Below, in pieces: positions 45,278 through 57,837 of a DNA stretch of 64,000 bases. The DNA is taken from positions 4,774,001 through 4,838,000 of the forward strand of contig WOAB01000093.1 in the NCBI GenBank assembly GCA_027886185.1. The letters are read 5' to 3'. The translations under genes and the position numbers were made by a program. The notes under the pieces are model-generated. The model saw only the letters and a program-made list of their open reading frames with translations, searched no databases and was not told the origin of the DNA. The first letter of the stretch is position 1. The number at the start of each line of letters is the position of its first letter. The DNA is from Rheum nobile. Its lineage: Eukaryota > Streptophyta > Magnoliopsida > Caryophyllales > Polygonaceae.

Positions 45278-47097
45278 ATAGGCACCCATTTTTTATAAGT
45301 TATTCATAAATTTTACAAAATTATAAAACTCGAATTAAAAACCCATATATATGAAAAAATGGAGTTTTTAAATGATGTGATGGAGAGAGAAAGTTGGAAA
45401 AAAAACTTGTTACAAAATCAACCATTATAGGTAAAAGAAGATACTTCAATTTGAAAAATTCCCACAAAAGATGGAATTATTTTCTTTTCCTTTTATCAAT
45501 TTATTATAAAGGGAAAAAACATTAAAACCCTATATTGTGGATGCTCTAGCTTACCATAGTTAATTTTTGTTATTCTAATTTCGTTTTTTAGGTGCGAAAT
45601 TTTTTAAATTAATGGAAAACTCATTTTCAATATTCATTTTTATATCTACACACAGACATCAATTATATATATATATATATATTTATATAGTTATTTTAAG
45701 ATTTAGGTGCACAGTTATATATGTACATAAATTGAAGAAAAAAATGTATTCAACAAATTCACATCATTCTAGTTAAGTTTACAAAAAGTTTAATAGGTTT
45801 GGACATAAATAACACTTCATTAAGTAATACTAATCTTTTAGTTGGCCATCATATACAGTATATAACATATTGAATATAATTAAGTAAACAAATAGAAAAC
45901 AAAAGAACAATCACATTTTTTTTAAAAACAAAAAGTTATGAATATGAGTGTTAAGGGTTTCTTGGGTGACTATATTTATAAAGCCATTGTTATTGATAAC
46001 GGATTTTTTGTAAAAGGTAGTTTTAAGACTTTGGAATGTGTGTAATTTGTGTAATTTTGATTTTTTTAGTATTTGAGAACTTTTAAATTCCAAAGAGTAC
46101 TATTATTTGTAATAAGTACATATCATAACAAACAACCTTTTATAAAATAAGTATGTACAAATAGAAATATATTTATAATTTGAAGTACCAAACAAACCCT
46201 AAAATACACAATACTTTTCTATATCTTTTATCTTCATCATCGTCCTGTTTTCTGAGATTTGCTACTTGCTTCTTTTAAAATTGGATCAACCATAGTTCAA
46301 ATATTACCATTGAATATAATTTATCTATTATCTGAGAAATTGTTCAGCCTTTGACATGGCAAACATGCATAGATTGCATCATAATGCACAACTTTCCTTG
46401 CACAATGGTAGTACCCATAGATTCTTGCACAGTTGTGCTTTATGATGCATCATAAAGTACAGAGAGACGCTTCTCACAGATCTTTTGCTATCCATAGATT
46501 TTGTACTACCCAGAGATTCTTGCACATTTGTACTTTATTTAACTTTACAAAAACAATTATAGGTGTTTACAAGACTAACATTAACTTTTAAAACGAAAGA
46601 TTTAAAGTACATGAAGAATTAGTTTACGTTTCTAATTTCTTATTTTATATTGTTATTGTAGGCAAAGGATATAAATATAATTAAATGTTTAGAAAACTTC
46701 ATATTGTTGTTGAATTATAGTTGTTTATGAGACTACATTAACTTTTAAAACCACATATTAAAAGTGGATGAAAAATTATGCTGTATAATTTATTTTGATT
46801 TTTCTAGCATGAGGGCATAAGTTAAGATCCTATATAGGAAGATTTAATTAGGTGCTAATTTTTTTAATTTTGTATTTGAGGTTATTATCGCTAAAATTTA
46901 TTTTTAAATTTGAATGTAAAATTAAGCTACACATATTTATTTATTTTTCTTTGAAAAAGTAAATTTATATTAAATTTATAATAGCGTCTTGTAAAGGCTC
47001 GACCAAAGTCGAACAAAATGTTGAGGCAGAAGAGCAACCAATAGGTCAAAAGCGGTGCAAAGATAGACAATTCACTTAATTCTCAATTGTCTAAGCA
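45278..47097. other. 1.8-kb AT-rich region without recognised genes
   Basis: It contains a short (AT)n run near 45665-45682 and two diverged copies of a CCATAGATTCTTGCACAGTTG-type block (about 46417 and 46508). Otherwise nothing is recognised. Confidence 0.45.
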
Positions 47098-47204
47098 TGT
47101 AACACCCCCGACTTACGTTGGTAGTGCCACACGCTAGTGACCTCAGACTTTAATATCCAAAGTCATCCTAGGCTTTAATCGGAACAATTATGCTTAAATA
47201 AATG
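47098..47204 (-). mobile_element. Terminal 107 bp of a Tekay-like LTR, target of a second one
   Basis: TGTAACACCCCCGACTTACG and the next ~85 bp match the terminal ~107 bp of the adjacent LTR. The match stops at 47204, where another complete LTR terminus begins. A later element therefore inserted into an existing LTR 107 bp from its end. Confidence 0.85.
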
Positions 47205-49475
47205 TGTAACACCCCCGACTTATGTCGGTATTGCCACACGCCAGTGACCTCAGACGTTACTGTCCAAAGTCACCCTAGGCTTTAATCGAAACAATTAAGC
47301 TTAAATAAGTATATTAAATAACGAAAGATTTAACAACGGAAGACATTTTAAATGAAACTCAACCTTTTATTAAAAGATCTCTCATTAAATGAGAAAGACG
47401 ATTTTACAACAGAGTGAAATTACAGCGAAAGACTTTTATAATAAACCCTATTACATGACTTGGTTATATATCTAAGTAATACTTAACAACCTTAAAACAC
47501 TGACACTCAAATCTTCAACTGTAAGCCTCTTCTCCGATTGGTTACTTCAAGTCTTCGGGGACCAACCACTGATGTGCCGTATAGGACGGATGACACCAGT
47601 CAACCATGCAAGGAATAAAACTCGGTTATTTAGTATAATGAAAGACTATGCAAGGGTAAAAACAGAATGGTTCTAGTGATCGTAACCGTTTACTATCATT
47701 GTCCCTCGAATAACAACCAAAGGAACGATACATAACCCGAAACTTTCACGGAATGATTAGAATTAGACATGCACTGAAAATCAGACTCCAAAGGAATTGA
47801 GTCTTATGGGAAACGTATGACAAATGTTTGGGAACGTTTAGTTTTCACACACACGTTTTAAAAGACGACCTTGATTATTTGGGTCTACGATCAACCTCAC
47901 CGCGTAATGCGAATCCAGATTGGAAAGAAGACTTACTCTAACAAGAGTCCGGGCGGTTTCCACGTTATACTCCTCGCCCGAGGGTATATTAATTATGTGC
48001 ATAACCACACTTATCTTATTTACTTCCAAAACGCACATTAACGTTGAAGCTTTTAATTTCACATGTCATAATGAGACATTGGGAATAAATCCCTTAAGAT
48101 TGGAAATACCTCCCGAAGATTGGCACCAGCTGAGTGCACCACCCCTATATTTAGATAGGGGTAGGTCATGACCACAAGAGTGTTAGGGCACTTACTTCCT
48201 AACACCGACGTTATAAAGAAACGACTAATTCTCGTAAGGAATTAGCGTTCCTACGAATACTCGTTCTAATCTAGCATTTAAGTTTACATTTAAATCCACA
48301 CCAACAATCCATTATGGTAATATCACATCAACCTATATAATAGCGTTATTTCTAACAATATATACAACCTATTATAAAGTCATATTTTAACACGTCGTTT
48401 TAATTAAATCTGTTCCCAAACTGAAAACAACAACTTTTATCCCATCTTAATTAACAATCAATTAATTGATAATCAAGGGAAACATGGAATAATGAGCAAG
48501 AGAGAACCGTCACTTGCCTTAATCTAGACGAATAGACGATGTCGGGTTCCAGGATCTGGAAACTGGAATCTGATTACGGATTCCTACGACGACGTCGAGA
48601 CAAAAGACGGAACCCTAAGTTAGATTCGATACGAACGAATAAACGATACGAAACGAAATACAATATGAATCGAAAGGGAGAAAGGCCTAATCCGTGACCG
48701 TGGTTGTCCAAGCTACAATCGCACTTGCTAAGGCAAGCCGCGGTCGCGGTTTGGACTTCTGCGGTCGCGGTTTGGACTTCCGCGGTCGCGGAATTCTGGG
48801 CAGAGCCGCGGTCGCGGAATTCATCCCCGCGATCGCGGATCCCCCTTCCGACGATGGCTCCCACATGACTTCGAAGCTTATCGACGACGCAAACGACGAC
48901 TTCTTGCTTCGGATGAGAGCTCGCTACGATCACCACTACTACGACACCTCCAGGGCAGTTCCGGCGACCTCCAACAACTCTGGCGAACTCAAAAAACTCC
49001 GGCGAAACTTAAAACGAGAGAGAGAGAGCTTGAGATGTTGTGGATGATGATGAGAGGCTCATCCGGCCTCCTTTTATAGCCCACAATCTGAGAACGTTTA
49101 CCCTCCATTGGCAAGCCAATCATTCCGGCTCCCTCCACCGGCGAGCATTGAAGAGCACATGGAGAAATTGAACCGACGAACTCGGATAAGAACGACGAAG
49201 AAGACGAAGAGAAGAGTTCCACGGTCGTGGAAACACTTCCGCGGTCGCGGAAATGCCGCGAGTGCGTCCTTTGGCCTTTAGTCGCGGATTTCGTTTAAGA
49301 GCGTGCTAAATTCTTATTTTTAGCATTACTAAAAATATTTTAAGACCCAATACACCGATCGATACCCTTTAAACGAATATTATTATGATCAAATAATCTT
49401 ACAGAGATTACAGAAATTGCCCATTATGTCATTCTTACAAAATGACAATTCGGGACTTTTTTAGGGGTTATTACA
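47205..49475 (-). repeat. 3' LTR of the reverse-strand Tekay-like element
   Basis: 2271 bp, from TGTAATAACCCC at 49475 down to CGGGGGTGTTACA at 47205. The TATA box is at 49072-49078. CCGCGGTCGCGG-type motifs start at 48738, 48759, 48780, 48806 and 48827 downstream of the TATA box, and at 49219 and 49239 upstream. The stem-loop region is 48496-48517. Confidence 0.9.
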
Positions 49476-50745
49476 TTACCTCCCCCTTAAAAGAAGTTTC
49501 GACCCCGAAACTTGGCCGATATCAGCTCAGAGAAGCGACCTTATTTTAAGTTACCCAACCTTATAAGTTTAACCATGCCTAACCCATTAACACTTTGTAA
49601 ATTGGTTCAAGCATTTCTAAGTCAAAATTTATAAGTTGGTTCAAATTATAGTTAACGTAAGGTTAACCATAATTTAGACCCTTCATAACTTAAGGAATTT
49701 TATAACTTGTTCTCACCGATTATGCATTTTACCATATTACCCTTATGGCAATCATGAGGGTTATTACATTACTACCCCCTTAAAAATAGTTTCGACCCCG
49801 AAACTAACATCACTAAGGTAGAGTGACCGGTTTCACCATTAACATTACTACCTACACTTAGTATCCTTAATCATTTCATCCTTGAAATTGCTCCTAGGAA
49901 AACGATCTGGTTCCTCAACCGTACCATTATCTTTGCATATCTTATCTCCATGTGCTACACCTGTAATAACTCGTGACTATATCCACAAGGTCATAATTAT
50001 CTTAGGATAATAGTCTCCAAAATCATCGCAGTAGACTTGCTATACCTTAAGCGTGAGAACACACATTTCTCTTTCAACTTTTCCCTTTATAAACCATTCT
50101 CAAAGTTCATACCTTATCTTCCTTAAGTTGATATCGTTAAATAAATTTGGTCTTCGTAACCTATTTCACCAAAGTCGAACTATTTATTCGATCATGAATC
50201 CACCTACTACATACTGCCTTCGTTCATTACCCTCGTTAGAATTGATATGATCATCCACACGATTATGATTACCTTAATCAGAGTATCCATTATAATCTCC
50301 AATAAAAATCTCGTTATTATGCCCTATTCATCATAAAGATCTTGATGTCCTCAAGCAGAAGAATACAACTATTTTCTACTAACTTCCTTTCGATGATCAG
50401 ATCCTCAAAGTACATACATAAAACTCACTTATATCTCAAACTTAGTACCTCACATTGTCATATCGGCTTACTCTTTTACATGTGCATCCCATCTATCTCA
50501 TTATTTACCTTAATTGAATTTGGCCCTTATGCCATCTTCTTAACCCACATTTTTTCCATTAATTAGGCTCTTAACATAAGACTTTTAGAATCTCTAAATT
50601 TTCCTCAATTAACCACACAACATTATTTCCATTAATCAAGATCTAATATAAGACCCTTTAAGCTCCCTTAATCTTTTTACAATTACCCACACATCAGCTT
50701 ATTCATGTTTTTGCCCAAACATGAACTTAATCATTCGTTTTATAT
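49476..50745 (-). other. Degenerate Tekay interior (pol tail side)
   Basis: The polypurine tract and a SGSKLLL-type pol end lie at 49476-49560. A second PPT-like and pol-end-like stretch (GGGTTATTACATTAC next to CGACCCCGAAACTA, about 49755-49806) suggests rearrangement. No open frame is recognisable to 50745. Confidence 0.5.
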
Positions 50746-53017
50746 TGTAACACCCCCGACTTACATCGGGAGTGTCACACGCCAGTGACCTCAGACGTTA
50801 CTGTCCGATGTCACCCTAGGCTTTAATCGGAACAATTAATCTTAAATAAACATATTAAATAACGAAAGGTTTAAACAGCGGACGACATTTTTAAATGGAA
50901 CTCAACCATTTTTATTAAAAGATTTCTCAAGAACAATTTACAACAAAGTGAAATTACAGCGAAAGACTTTAAATTACACAGCGGAAGACTTTAAGAGTAA
51001 ACCTATTACATGACTAGGTTATAAAAATACATATTAAAGTAATACTTAACGACCTTAAAATACCGACACTTAAATCTGCAACTGCAAGCCTCTTCTTCCA
51101 TTGGTTACTTCGAGTCTTCAGAAACCAACCACTGATGTGCCGTATAGGACGGATGACACCAGCCAACCATGCAAGGAATAAAACCCGGTTGGTTAGTCTA
51201 ATGAAAGACTATGCAAGGGTGAAAACAGAATGGTTCTAGTGATCGTAACCGTTTACTATCATTGTCCCTCGAATAATAACCGAAGGAACGATACATAACC
51301 CGAAACTTTCACGGAATGATTAGAATTTAGGCATGCACTGAAAAAGAAGACTCTAAAGGAATTGAGTCTTATGGGAAACGTATGAAGAGAAGACTCCAAA
51401 AGATTGAGTCTTATGGGAAAGTATGACAAATGTTTGGAAACGTTATAGTTTTCATACAAGCGTTTAAAAATGACTTGATCATTTGGGTCAACGACCAACC
51501 TCACCGCACAATGCGAATCCATATTGGAAAGAAGACTTACTCTAACCGAAGTCCGGGCGGTTTTTACGTTGTACTCCTCGCCCGAAGGGAAACTTAATTA
51601 TGTGCATAATCACACTTATCTTGTTTAATTCCAAAACGCATATTTACGTTAAAGCTTTTATCATATAAATATATCATCTCGATACGAGAGATATCTTGGG
51701 AATAAATCCCGATTGTTGGCACCAGCTGTGTGCACCTCCCCTATATTCGAATAGGGGATAGTCATGACCAGGGGAAAGGGTGTTAGGGCCTGAACATCCT
51801 ACACACCACGGTTATAAAGAAACAGCTAGACCTCGTAAGGTACATAGCGTTTCTATGAATATTCATTCTAACTACATATGTATAAGTTCACACATAAAAT
51901 ACACACCAATATCATCATGATAATAACAGATATAATAGCGTTGTTTCTAGCAATATATACAACCTATCATAATGTCTCATTTTAATCATACATTTATAAA
52001 AACTATTCCCAAATGAAAACAACATTCATCCTAATTTAATTAACAATTAAAACAATTGATAATTAACGAAAACATGGAATGATAAGCAAGAGCGAACTGC
52101 CACTTGCCTTAATCGAGACGAATGATGTAGGGTTTCTGGGTCTGGAAATGGAATCGGGTTATGGATTCCTACGACGACAATGAACCCACGACGAAACCCT
52201 AGGTTAGATTCGATACGAATAAAAAATATGAATCTAAAGAAACGAAAGGAACGAGGGTCCCATCCGTAACCGGCTCGTCCAAATCCACGATCGCGTTTGC
52301 TAAGGCAAACCGCGGTCGCGGATTTCTGGGCACCATCCGCAGTCGCGGTGTTCATGTCCGCGATCGCGGATCCTCCTCAGACGAACCCTATATCGACACA
52401 AGCTCACCGACGATGACGACAATGGCTCGGATGAGGGGGCTTCGACTTTTACCACCACGAGACCTCCAAAGCACCACCACCTCCAACACCTAGGCACACC
52501 GGCGAGCAGCTCCGATGACGACAAACTCCGGCGAAGAGAAAACGAGCATGAGAGAGATTGAGAGAGAGATCGGGATTGAGGATGATGAGCCACCACCCCC
52601 GGCCTCCCTTTTATAGCCCCAGAAGAGGCGTAACGGCGGCCAGGCGAACGGTCGAGCTCCCTCCCCCGGCGAATCGACGGCGACCCCAACTGACGAAACG
52701 CGAAGTCCATTGAAGACGACACTGAACGATTTTCCGCGATCGCGGATATTCTTCCACGGTCGCGGAAATGCCACGTTTGCGTCGTTTGCTCTGGGAAAAG
52801 GTTTAACACGAGTTTAAACCCCGAAATTGAATATTTGTATCCAAACAAATATTATAAGCCTCGAAAATACATCGAATGTATATTATAACGCTCAAAGAAT
52901 TATTACACAGATTATACGAGTTACAGAAATTCCGAATTTCGCCTAACGCGTCCCGAATAATTGACGAGGGTTTGGGAAATTACCCAATTACCCTTACTAA
53001 AAATGAGGGGTATTACA
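50746..53017 (-). mobile_element. Tekay-like solo LTR, 2272 bp
   Basis: The LTR starts at 53017 (TGTAATACCCC) and ends at 50746 (GGGTGTTACA). It is flanked by a perfect duplication TATAT (50741-50745, 53018-53022). No internal region is present. The TATA box is at 52609-52615. GC-rich near-palindromes are at 52310, 52337, 52358 (downstream) and 52734, 52754 (upstream). The stem-loop is at 52086-52107. Confidence 0.93.
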
Positions 53018-53946
53018 TATATGACCATAATCAACCACTTTGTTCACCCGATACGTCTCTTAAGATCACCTTAATGCTTCTCGTATCATCATCTCATTAT
53101 ATCATTTCCTTAAGAATACCTCATAACGAAACCTCAAATAGGTCTTCCAAAATAATACCCATGATTTCGCACACTTAACTTTTCCAAAAAAACTTTTAAC
53201 ACTAGTCCCATAGTGGACACACTGATTTATAAACCTCGTAAACATAACTCTTAATTTTAAAGTTTCACTCCAGATCGTGTTAGGGTACGATCATTTTAGG
53301 GAAATCCAACTCCTTATGAAATATCTCTCTTATACGTTTATTCACTTGAATATAGGGTTTATACAACTCACCCCATATAATGCTCAGAGTATGCACATGA
53401 GGAATAACCTCAAACTCCATAGAGCATTAACACACACACCCAGTCCTTATAACAAGGAATCCTTACAACATTAACCTCTCGACACAATGCTCATGAATTC
53501 GAGTGAAGGGAACAAATAATGTCAATGCCCAACCTGACATTATTTCAAGAAAATAGAGGGGTTCTTATGAAGAGTTTCGACCTCAAAATTGGCACTAACA
53601 AGGTAGGGAACGACCACACATGTCCCACCCAACATTGTCCTTTATGATTCCAACAGTCTTTATCAACACATGACATGTACTACTTTTGGCACTTCAAGGA
53701 TTCTCGTATAAACGAACAACTTGCAATAGTAACGAATTTAGTAATTTCCAGAACAAGGAAACACTTCTTTATTATTCGAAATATTACATTAAAACACTAA
53801 CAGAAGTCGAACAGACAGATTACTAAACCATGGAGACTATAGACACAAGTCATCGCTCCCTATTCTTAAAAGGCTTTACAAACTTACAACTACTCATTCA
53901 GGGTCTCATTCTCATTGGATTGACACATCATAAAGAGTCGTTGCCC
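53018..53946 (-). other. Degenerate interior between solo LTR and gag
   Basis: No open frame of note. A pol-tail-like word, AGTTTCGACCTCAAAATTGG, near 53571 suggests collapsed pol sequence. Confidence 0.45.
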
Positions 53947-55234
53947 CTAACCCGAAGACTCCATAGGCGCATTGCCTTTATTACGAGCAATAGATTGCTC
54001 AGGAGCGGGCACTTCCGGCCTTGGGTTCTGCCTATTGCCAACATTTGAGGCTTGATATGATTGCGTTGGTCCTTGACCCTTCTGCCTAGAGTATGTATTC
54101 ATGTGGCCTTCCTTTCCACAATTGTAACATACCCGCTTCTCCTTGTGGCAATTAAAACTTGTATGCCCAGTCTCACCACAGTTGTGGCATTGAATCACCC
54201 TGCTACTCCAACCTGAGCCTCTGGCGGAGTCAGACTGAGTCGTCTCGGTCTTAGCACGACCAGACTTCTCAAACTTAGTAGGCGATGCCGATCGCTTGAA
54301 TGTACCAACCTGGCGGTCCTGTTGCCCACCCCTTCCTTTATTCTGCTTCTCCCGCTTTCGGGAGGATTCTTCCAGTGTGGCCTCTATTTTGTAGGCTGCA
54401 TCCACATATTGCTCTAACGTAGAACACCCGTGAAGCACCATCAGGGGTTTGATTTCTGGATTCATCCATCCATGGAAGTATCAGATCTTTTGCTCTTCAC
54501 TCGACACTTCTGGTCTAACATATTGCAACAGGTGATTGAACTTAGCTGCAAGCTCAGTCACCTTCAACCCATTGGTCTTAGGGTAAAGGAACTCCTTATG
54601 TTTCTCCTCCCTCATAGCACGGGAAAAGAAACGGTCAGTCATCTTTGTTCTGAACATACCCCAATTCAACCCGGGATGATCAACTAGACCAGTGCTCTTC
54701 CACCATTCGCTAGCCACATCCTTAAGTTGAAGGGAGGCGATGTGCACTTTCTCAGCCTTAGTGAAATCCACGTTCCTGAACAACCGTTCCATGTACGAGA
54801 ACTAATACACCACTCTGACCGGTTCTCTAGTACCGTCATAACTGTTAGGCCTCATTGAGCTTATGGCCTTTAAGGATCGACCGTAATTTCCTCTGTTCCT
54901 GACGGCATCGACCTGAGGTACATGCTCCACTGGCTCCTCAAATTCAGGAATAACCTGAGGAACTGGACCACCTTGTGCTTGCGGTGCAACTGGCCGAATT
55001 ATATCGATGATCGCCTGCATAACAATCCCTACGAATGGCCTCTATGGCCGCAGCGTTGAACACCACCTGAGGGTTAGTCTGAACTTGGCCAATGCCTGCG
55101 GGGTTATTGTGTGAGACAGACTCGCTCTTCTCCCCCTGATTAGCGGCGTTTCTCGGATTCTGCCTTTGGTTGTTACTTGGCCCAACTCCGACACAAATTG
55201 TGTTTCTTGTGTTCACCATCTGTTGATGAACCAT
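53947..55234 (-). pseudogene. gag: Tekay-like gag, broken
   Basis: The N-terminus MVHQQMVNTRN lies in one frame (55234 to about 55020). A frameshift leads to a long frame with stops near 54802 and 54481. That frame contains ISSMRPNSYDGTREP, VDFTKAEKVHIASLQLKDVASEWW and FHGWMNPEIKPLMVLH, the Retrotrans_gag core. It then has a basic linker and two zinc knuckles: CHNCGETGHTSFNC (intact) and CYNCGKEGHMNTYS, whose last Cys is Ser. The gag ends near 53947. Loss of the fourth zinc ligand and two stops show it is not functional. Confidence 0.85.
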
Positions 55235-55936
55235 AACGTCAGTTTAGGACTTTTCCGATTTGTACATGACACTTAGTCAATTATGTTATGATACGAATTA
55301 TAAGGGTTCAATCTAATAACTTTATATCAGTCTGACTGACCCTCCACCATTAACCACAACACGATCTCCTTCCCTCTACTTGAGAATGGGTACTTTAGGA
55401 GAAATGTCAACCTTTAGATGACATTAAACCTAAGGAGAGACAATATCCCTAAAAATGGATCTAAGGAATAAGTAATAACTCGAAGCTTGCAGAAGTTTGA
55501 AAACCACTTATTATTAAACCTTATACTTATACGTATAAATCCTTTATACTTAACTCGCAAAATTATTATAGTTATTTCCTTGAAATAAAGACATTATTAT
55601 TTCTTTGTAAACTCTTACCAAAATTCAAACCACATTTTTTTTAAAGTTATAACACAACTTAATTTTTAAATGTTTATAACATTATTTTATAAAAGTACTA
55701 TTAAAATTAATGCTTAACACAAGAGAGTTTAAACATTACTTTTCACTTTCATAAACTTTAAAGAAATTTTAAGACCTTAATTTTAACACTAACAATTTAG
55801 ATTTACGAAATTCCTTTTTAAAAGAAACTAGTTTGAAAATAGTTTCGAAATTAAATTTATTTATATTTCTTTCGAAAATTCTCAAACCTAACAATAGGCC
55901 AAGAATTTTAAAACTTGGCCCTCTGATACCATAATT
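55235..55936 (-). promoter_or_regulatory. Tekay primer-binding site and leader
   Basis: TGGTATCAGAGGGCC (about 55919-55933, reverse) lies directly inside the 5' LTR end. It resembles the initiator tRNA-Met primer site. The rest is AT-rich leader without a gene. Confidence 0.75.
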
Positions 55937-56926
55937 GTAACACCCCGACTTATGACGATAGTGCCACACGCCAGTGACCTTAGACGTTACTGTCCAAAGT
56001 CACCCTAGGCTTTAATGGGAACAATTAAGCTTAAATAAGTATATTAAATAACGAAAGATTTAACAGCGAAAGACATTTTAAATGAAACTCAACCTTTTAT
56101 TAAAAGATCTCTCATTAAATGAGAAAGACGATTTTACAACAGAGTGAAATTACAGCGGAATACTTTTATAATAAACCCTATTACATGACTTGGTTATATA
56201 TCTAAGTAATACTTAACAACCTTAAAACACTGACACTCAAATCTTCAACTGCAAGTCTCTTCTCTGATTGGTTACTTCAAGTCTTCGGGGACCAACCACT
56301 GATGTGCCGTATAGGACGGATGACACCAGCCAACCATGCAAGGAATAAAACCCGGTTGGTTAGTCTAATGAAAGACTATGCAAGGGTGAAAACAGAATGG
56401 TTCTAGTGACCGTAACCGTTTACTATCATTGTCCCTCGAATAACAATCGAAGGAACGATACATAACCCGGAACTTTCACGGAATGATTAGAATTAGACAT
56501 GCACTGAAAAGAGGACTCCAAAGGAATTGAGTCTTATGGGAAACGTATGACAAATATTCGGGAACGTTTAGTTTTCACACACACGTTTTAAAACACGACC
56601 TTGATTATTTGGGTCTACAACCAACCTCACTGCGTAATGCGAATCCATATTGGAAAGAAGACTTACTCAAACAAGAGTCTGGGCGGTTTCCACGTTGTAC
56701 TCCTCGCCCGAGGGTATATTAATTATGTGCATAACCGCACTTATCTTATTTACTTACAAAATGCACATTAACGTTGAAGCTTTTAATTTCACATCTCGTA
56801 ATGAGACATTGGGAATAAATCCCTTAAGATTGGGAATACCTCCTGAAGATTGGCACCAGCTGAGTGCACCACCCCTATATTTAGATAGGGGTAGGTCATG
56901 ACCACAAAAGTGTTAGGGCATGATGT
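55937..56926 (-). repeat. Partial 5' LTR of the reverse-strand Tekay-like element
   Basis: About 990 bp of the LTR 3' portion, closely matching 47205-48190. Similarity stops after GTGTTAGGGCA (56926), where a new element begins. The rest of the LTR is displaced beyond the inserted element. Confidence 0.88.
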
Positions 56927-57837
56927 GTTCTTGCCTCCGATGACAAGCCAATTGTCAAAAGGTGGCACCTTGGGATCTAGTCTTGGGTGGGAAGTCACGT
57001 TGAACGTCACAGCAGTGAAGGCGATGGTGACCGCATGGAAGAACGTGATGATGAATGTGGTGGTGAACGCGGTGGAAGCGATTGTTTCGGCGAAAGGATA
57101 GCGTTGGCGGAAGTGATTTAATGAGGGATAGATGACTTGAAGAGACAAGTCGTTTGTGTCGTAGCGTCGACTGCGGGTGTCGTAGCGTCGACTGCGGTTG
57201 AAGGGAGATGCGAAGGAAGACTGGCTTGAAGGTTCAAGCAATTTCCGTAGCGTCGGCGGCGGAGGGAAGGGGATGCGAAGATAGAGGGTGACGTCCGATC
57301 AAGGGAAGGAGGATAAACACTCTACTTGAAACCTTGATTAAAAACTGAACGTGAGGAAATAACAATAACAAAGGAGGCTTTAAATAGCCAAAGAGCTCGG
57401 CCAAGACCAAATGGGCTTGGACCGAGACGAAAGCATGCAAAAGGCACAAACCCAAAAATAGAAAAGATAGAAATGCTATAAATAGAAACTATCTAAAATG
57501 CTATAAATACTAAATATAGAAAATGTCTCGATACTATGAAAATGACGCGTTGAATGAGTACAAACACCGCGAGGAACAACGACTAAGGGTCGATGGCCTC
57601 GCGAGTGGGTGCACGTGATGTTGTCTCTGAAGAACGCGTTGTTTCATTGCCGATGGTGGAGAGGACGACGAGTCTTGGGTTTTCGTCTGGGCTTCCTTGG
57701 CCAGCAACGACGCGTACGACAAGTGACGCGACGGAAGAGGTGATGACTTTGGACCTAGACCTTGTTACTGGCCCTCTGAGCAATGGCTCATGGCTTCTTC
57801 CTCGTCTTGGGACATCATGGGAGGCAGGGTCACATCA
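56927..57837 (-). repeat. 3' LTR of the CRM-like element
   Basis: 911 bp, from TGATGTGACCC at 57837 to AACACATCA at 56927, preceded by polypurine tract AGTGGGGGAGAG (57838-57849). The first part encodes the polyprotein C-terminus (GPVTRSRSKVITSS). A 24-bp tandem duplication of TCGTAGCGTCGACTGCGG lies near 57155-57200. GGGCA (56922-56926) would be the target duplication; its partner is outside the window. Confidence 0.82.

Larger units (their letters stand above)
47205..56926 (-). mobile_element. Tekay-like gypsy element, reverse strand, pol core deleted
   Basis: Running from high to low coordinates: partial 5' LTR (56926-55937), primer site, gag (55234-53947), degenerate interior, then 3' LTR (49475-47205). 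The two LTRs are very similar where they overlap. The interior is split by a solo LTR (50746-53017). RT, RNase H and the integrase core are not recognisable. A pol-tail-like segment and the polypurine tract AAGGGGGAGG remain next to 49476. The 5' LTR is cut at 56926 by a CRM-like element. Confidence 0.82.

Noticed and set aside
45278..47097. Small ORF at 45911-46093
   Set aside because: Asn/Lys/Phe-rich translation of AT-rich DNA; no motif or context.
52300..52848. 182-residue reverse ORF in the solo LTR
   Set aside because: Lies across the LTR promoter and GC-rich motif blocks and is Arg/Ser-rich from repeat translation; solo LTRs are non-coding.
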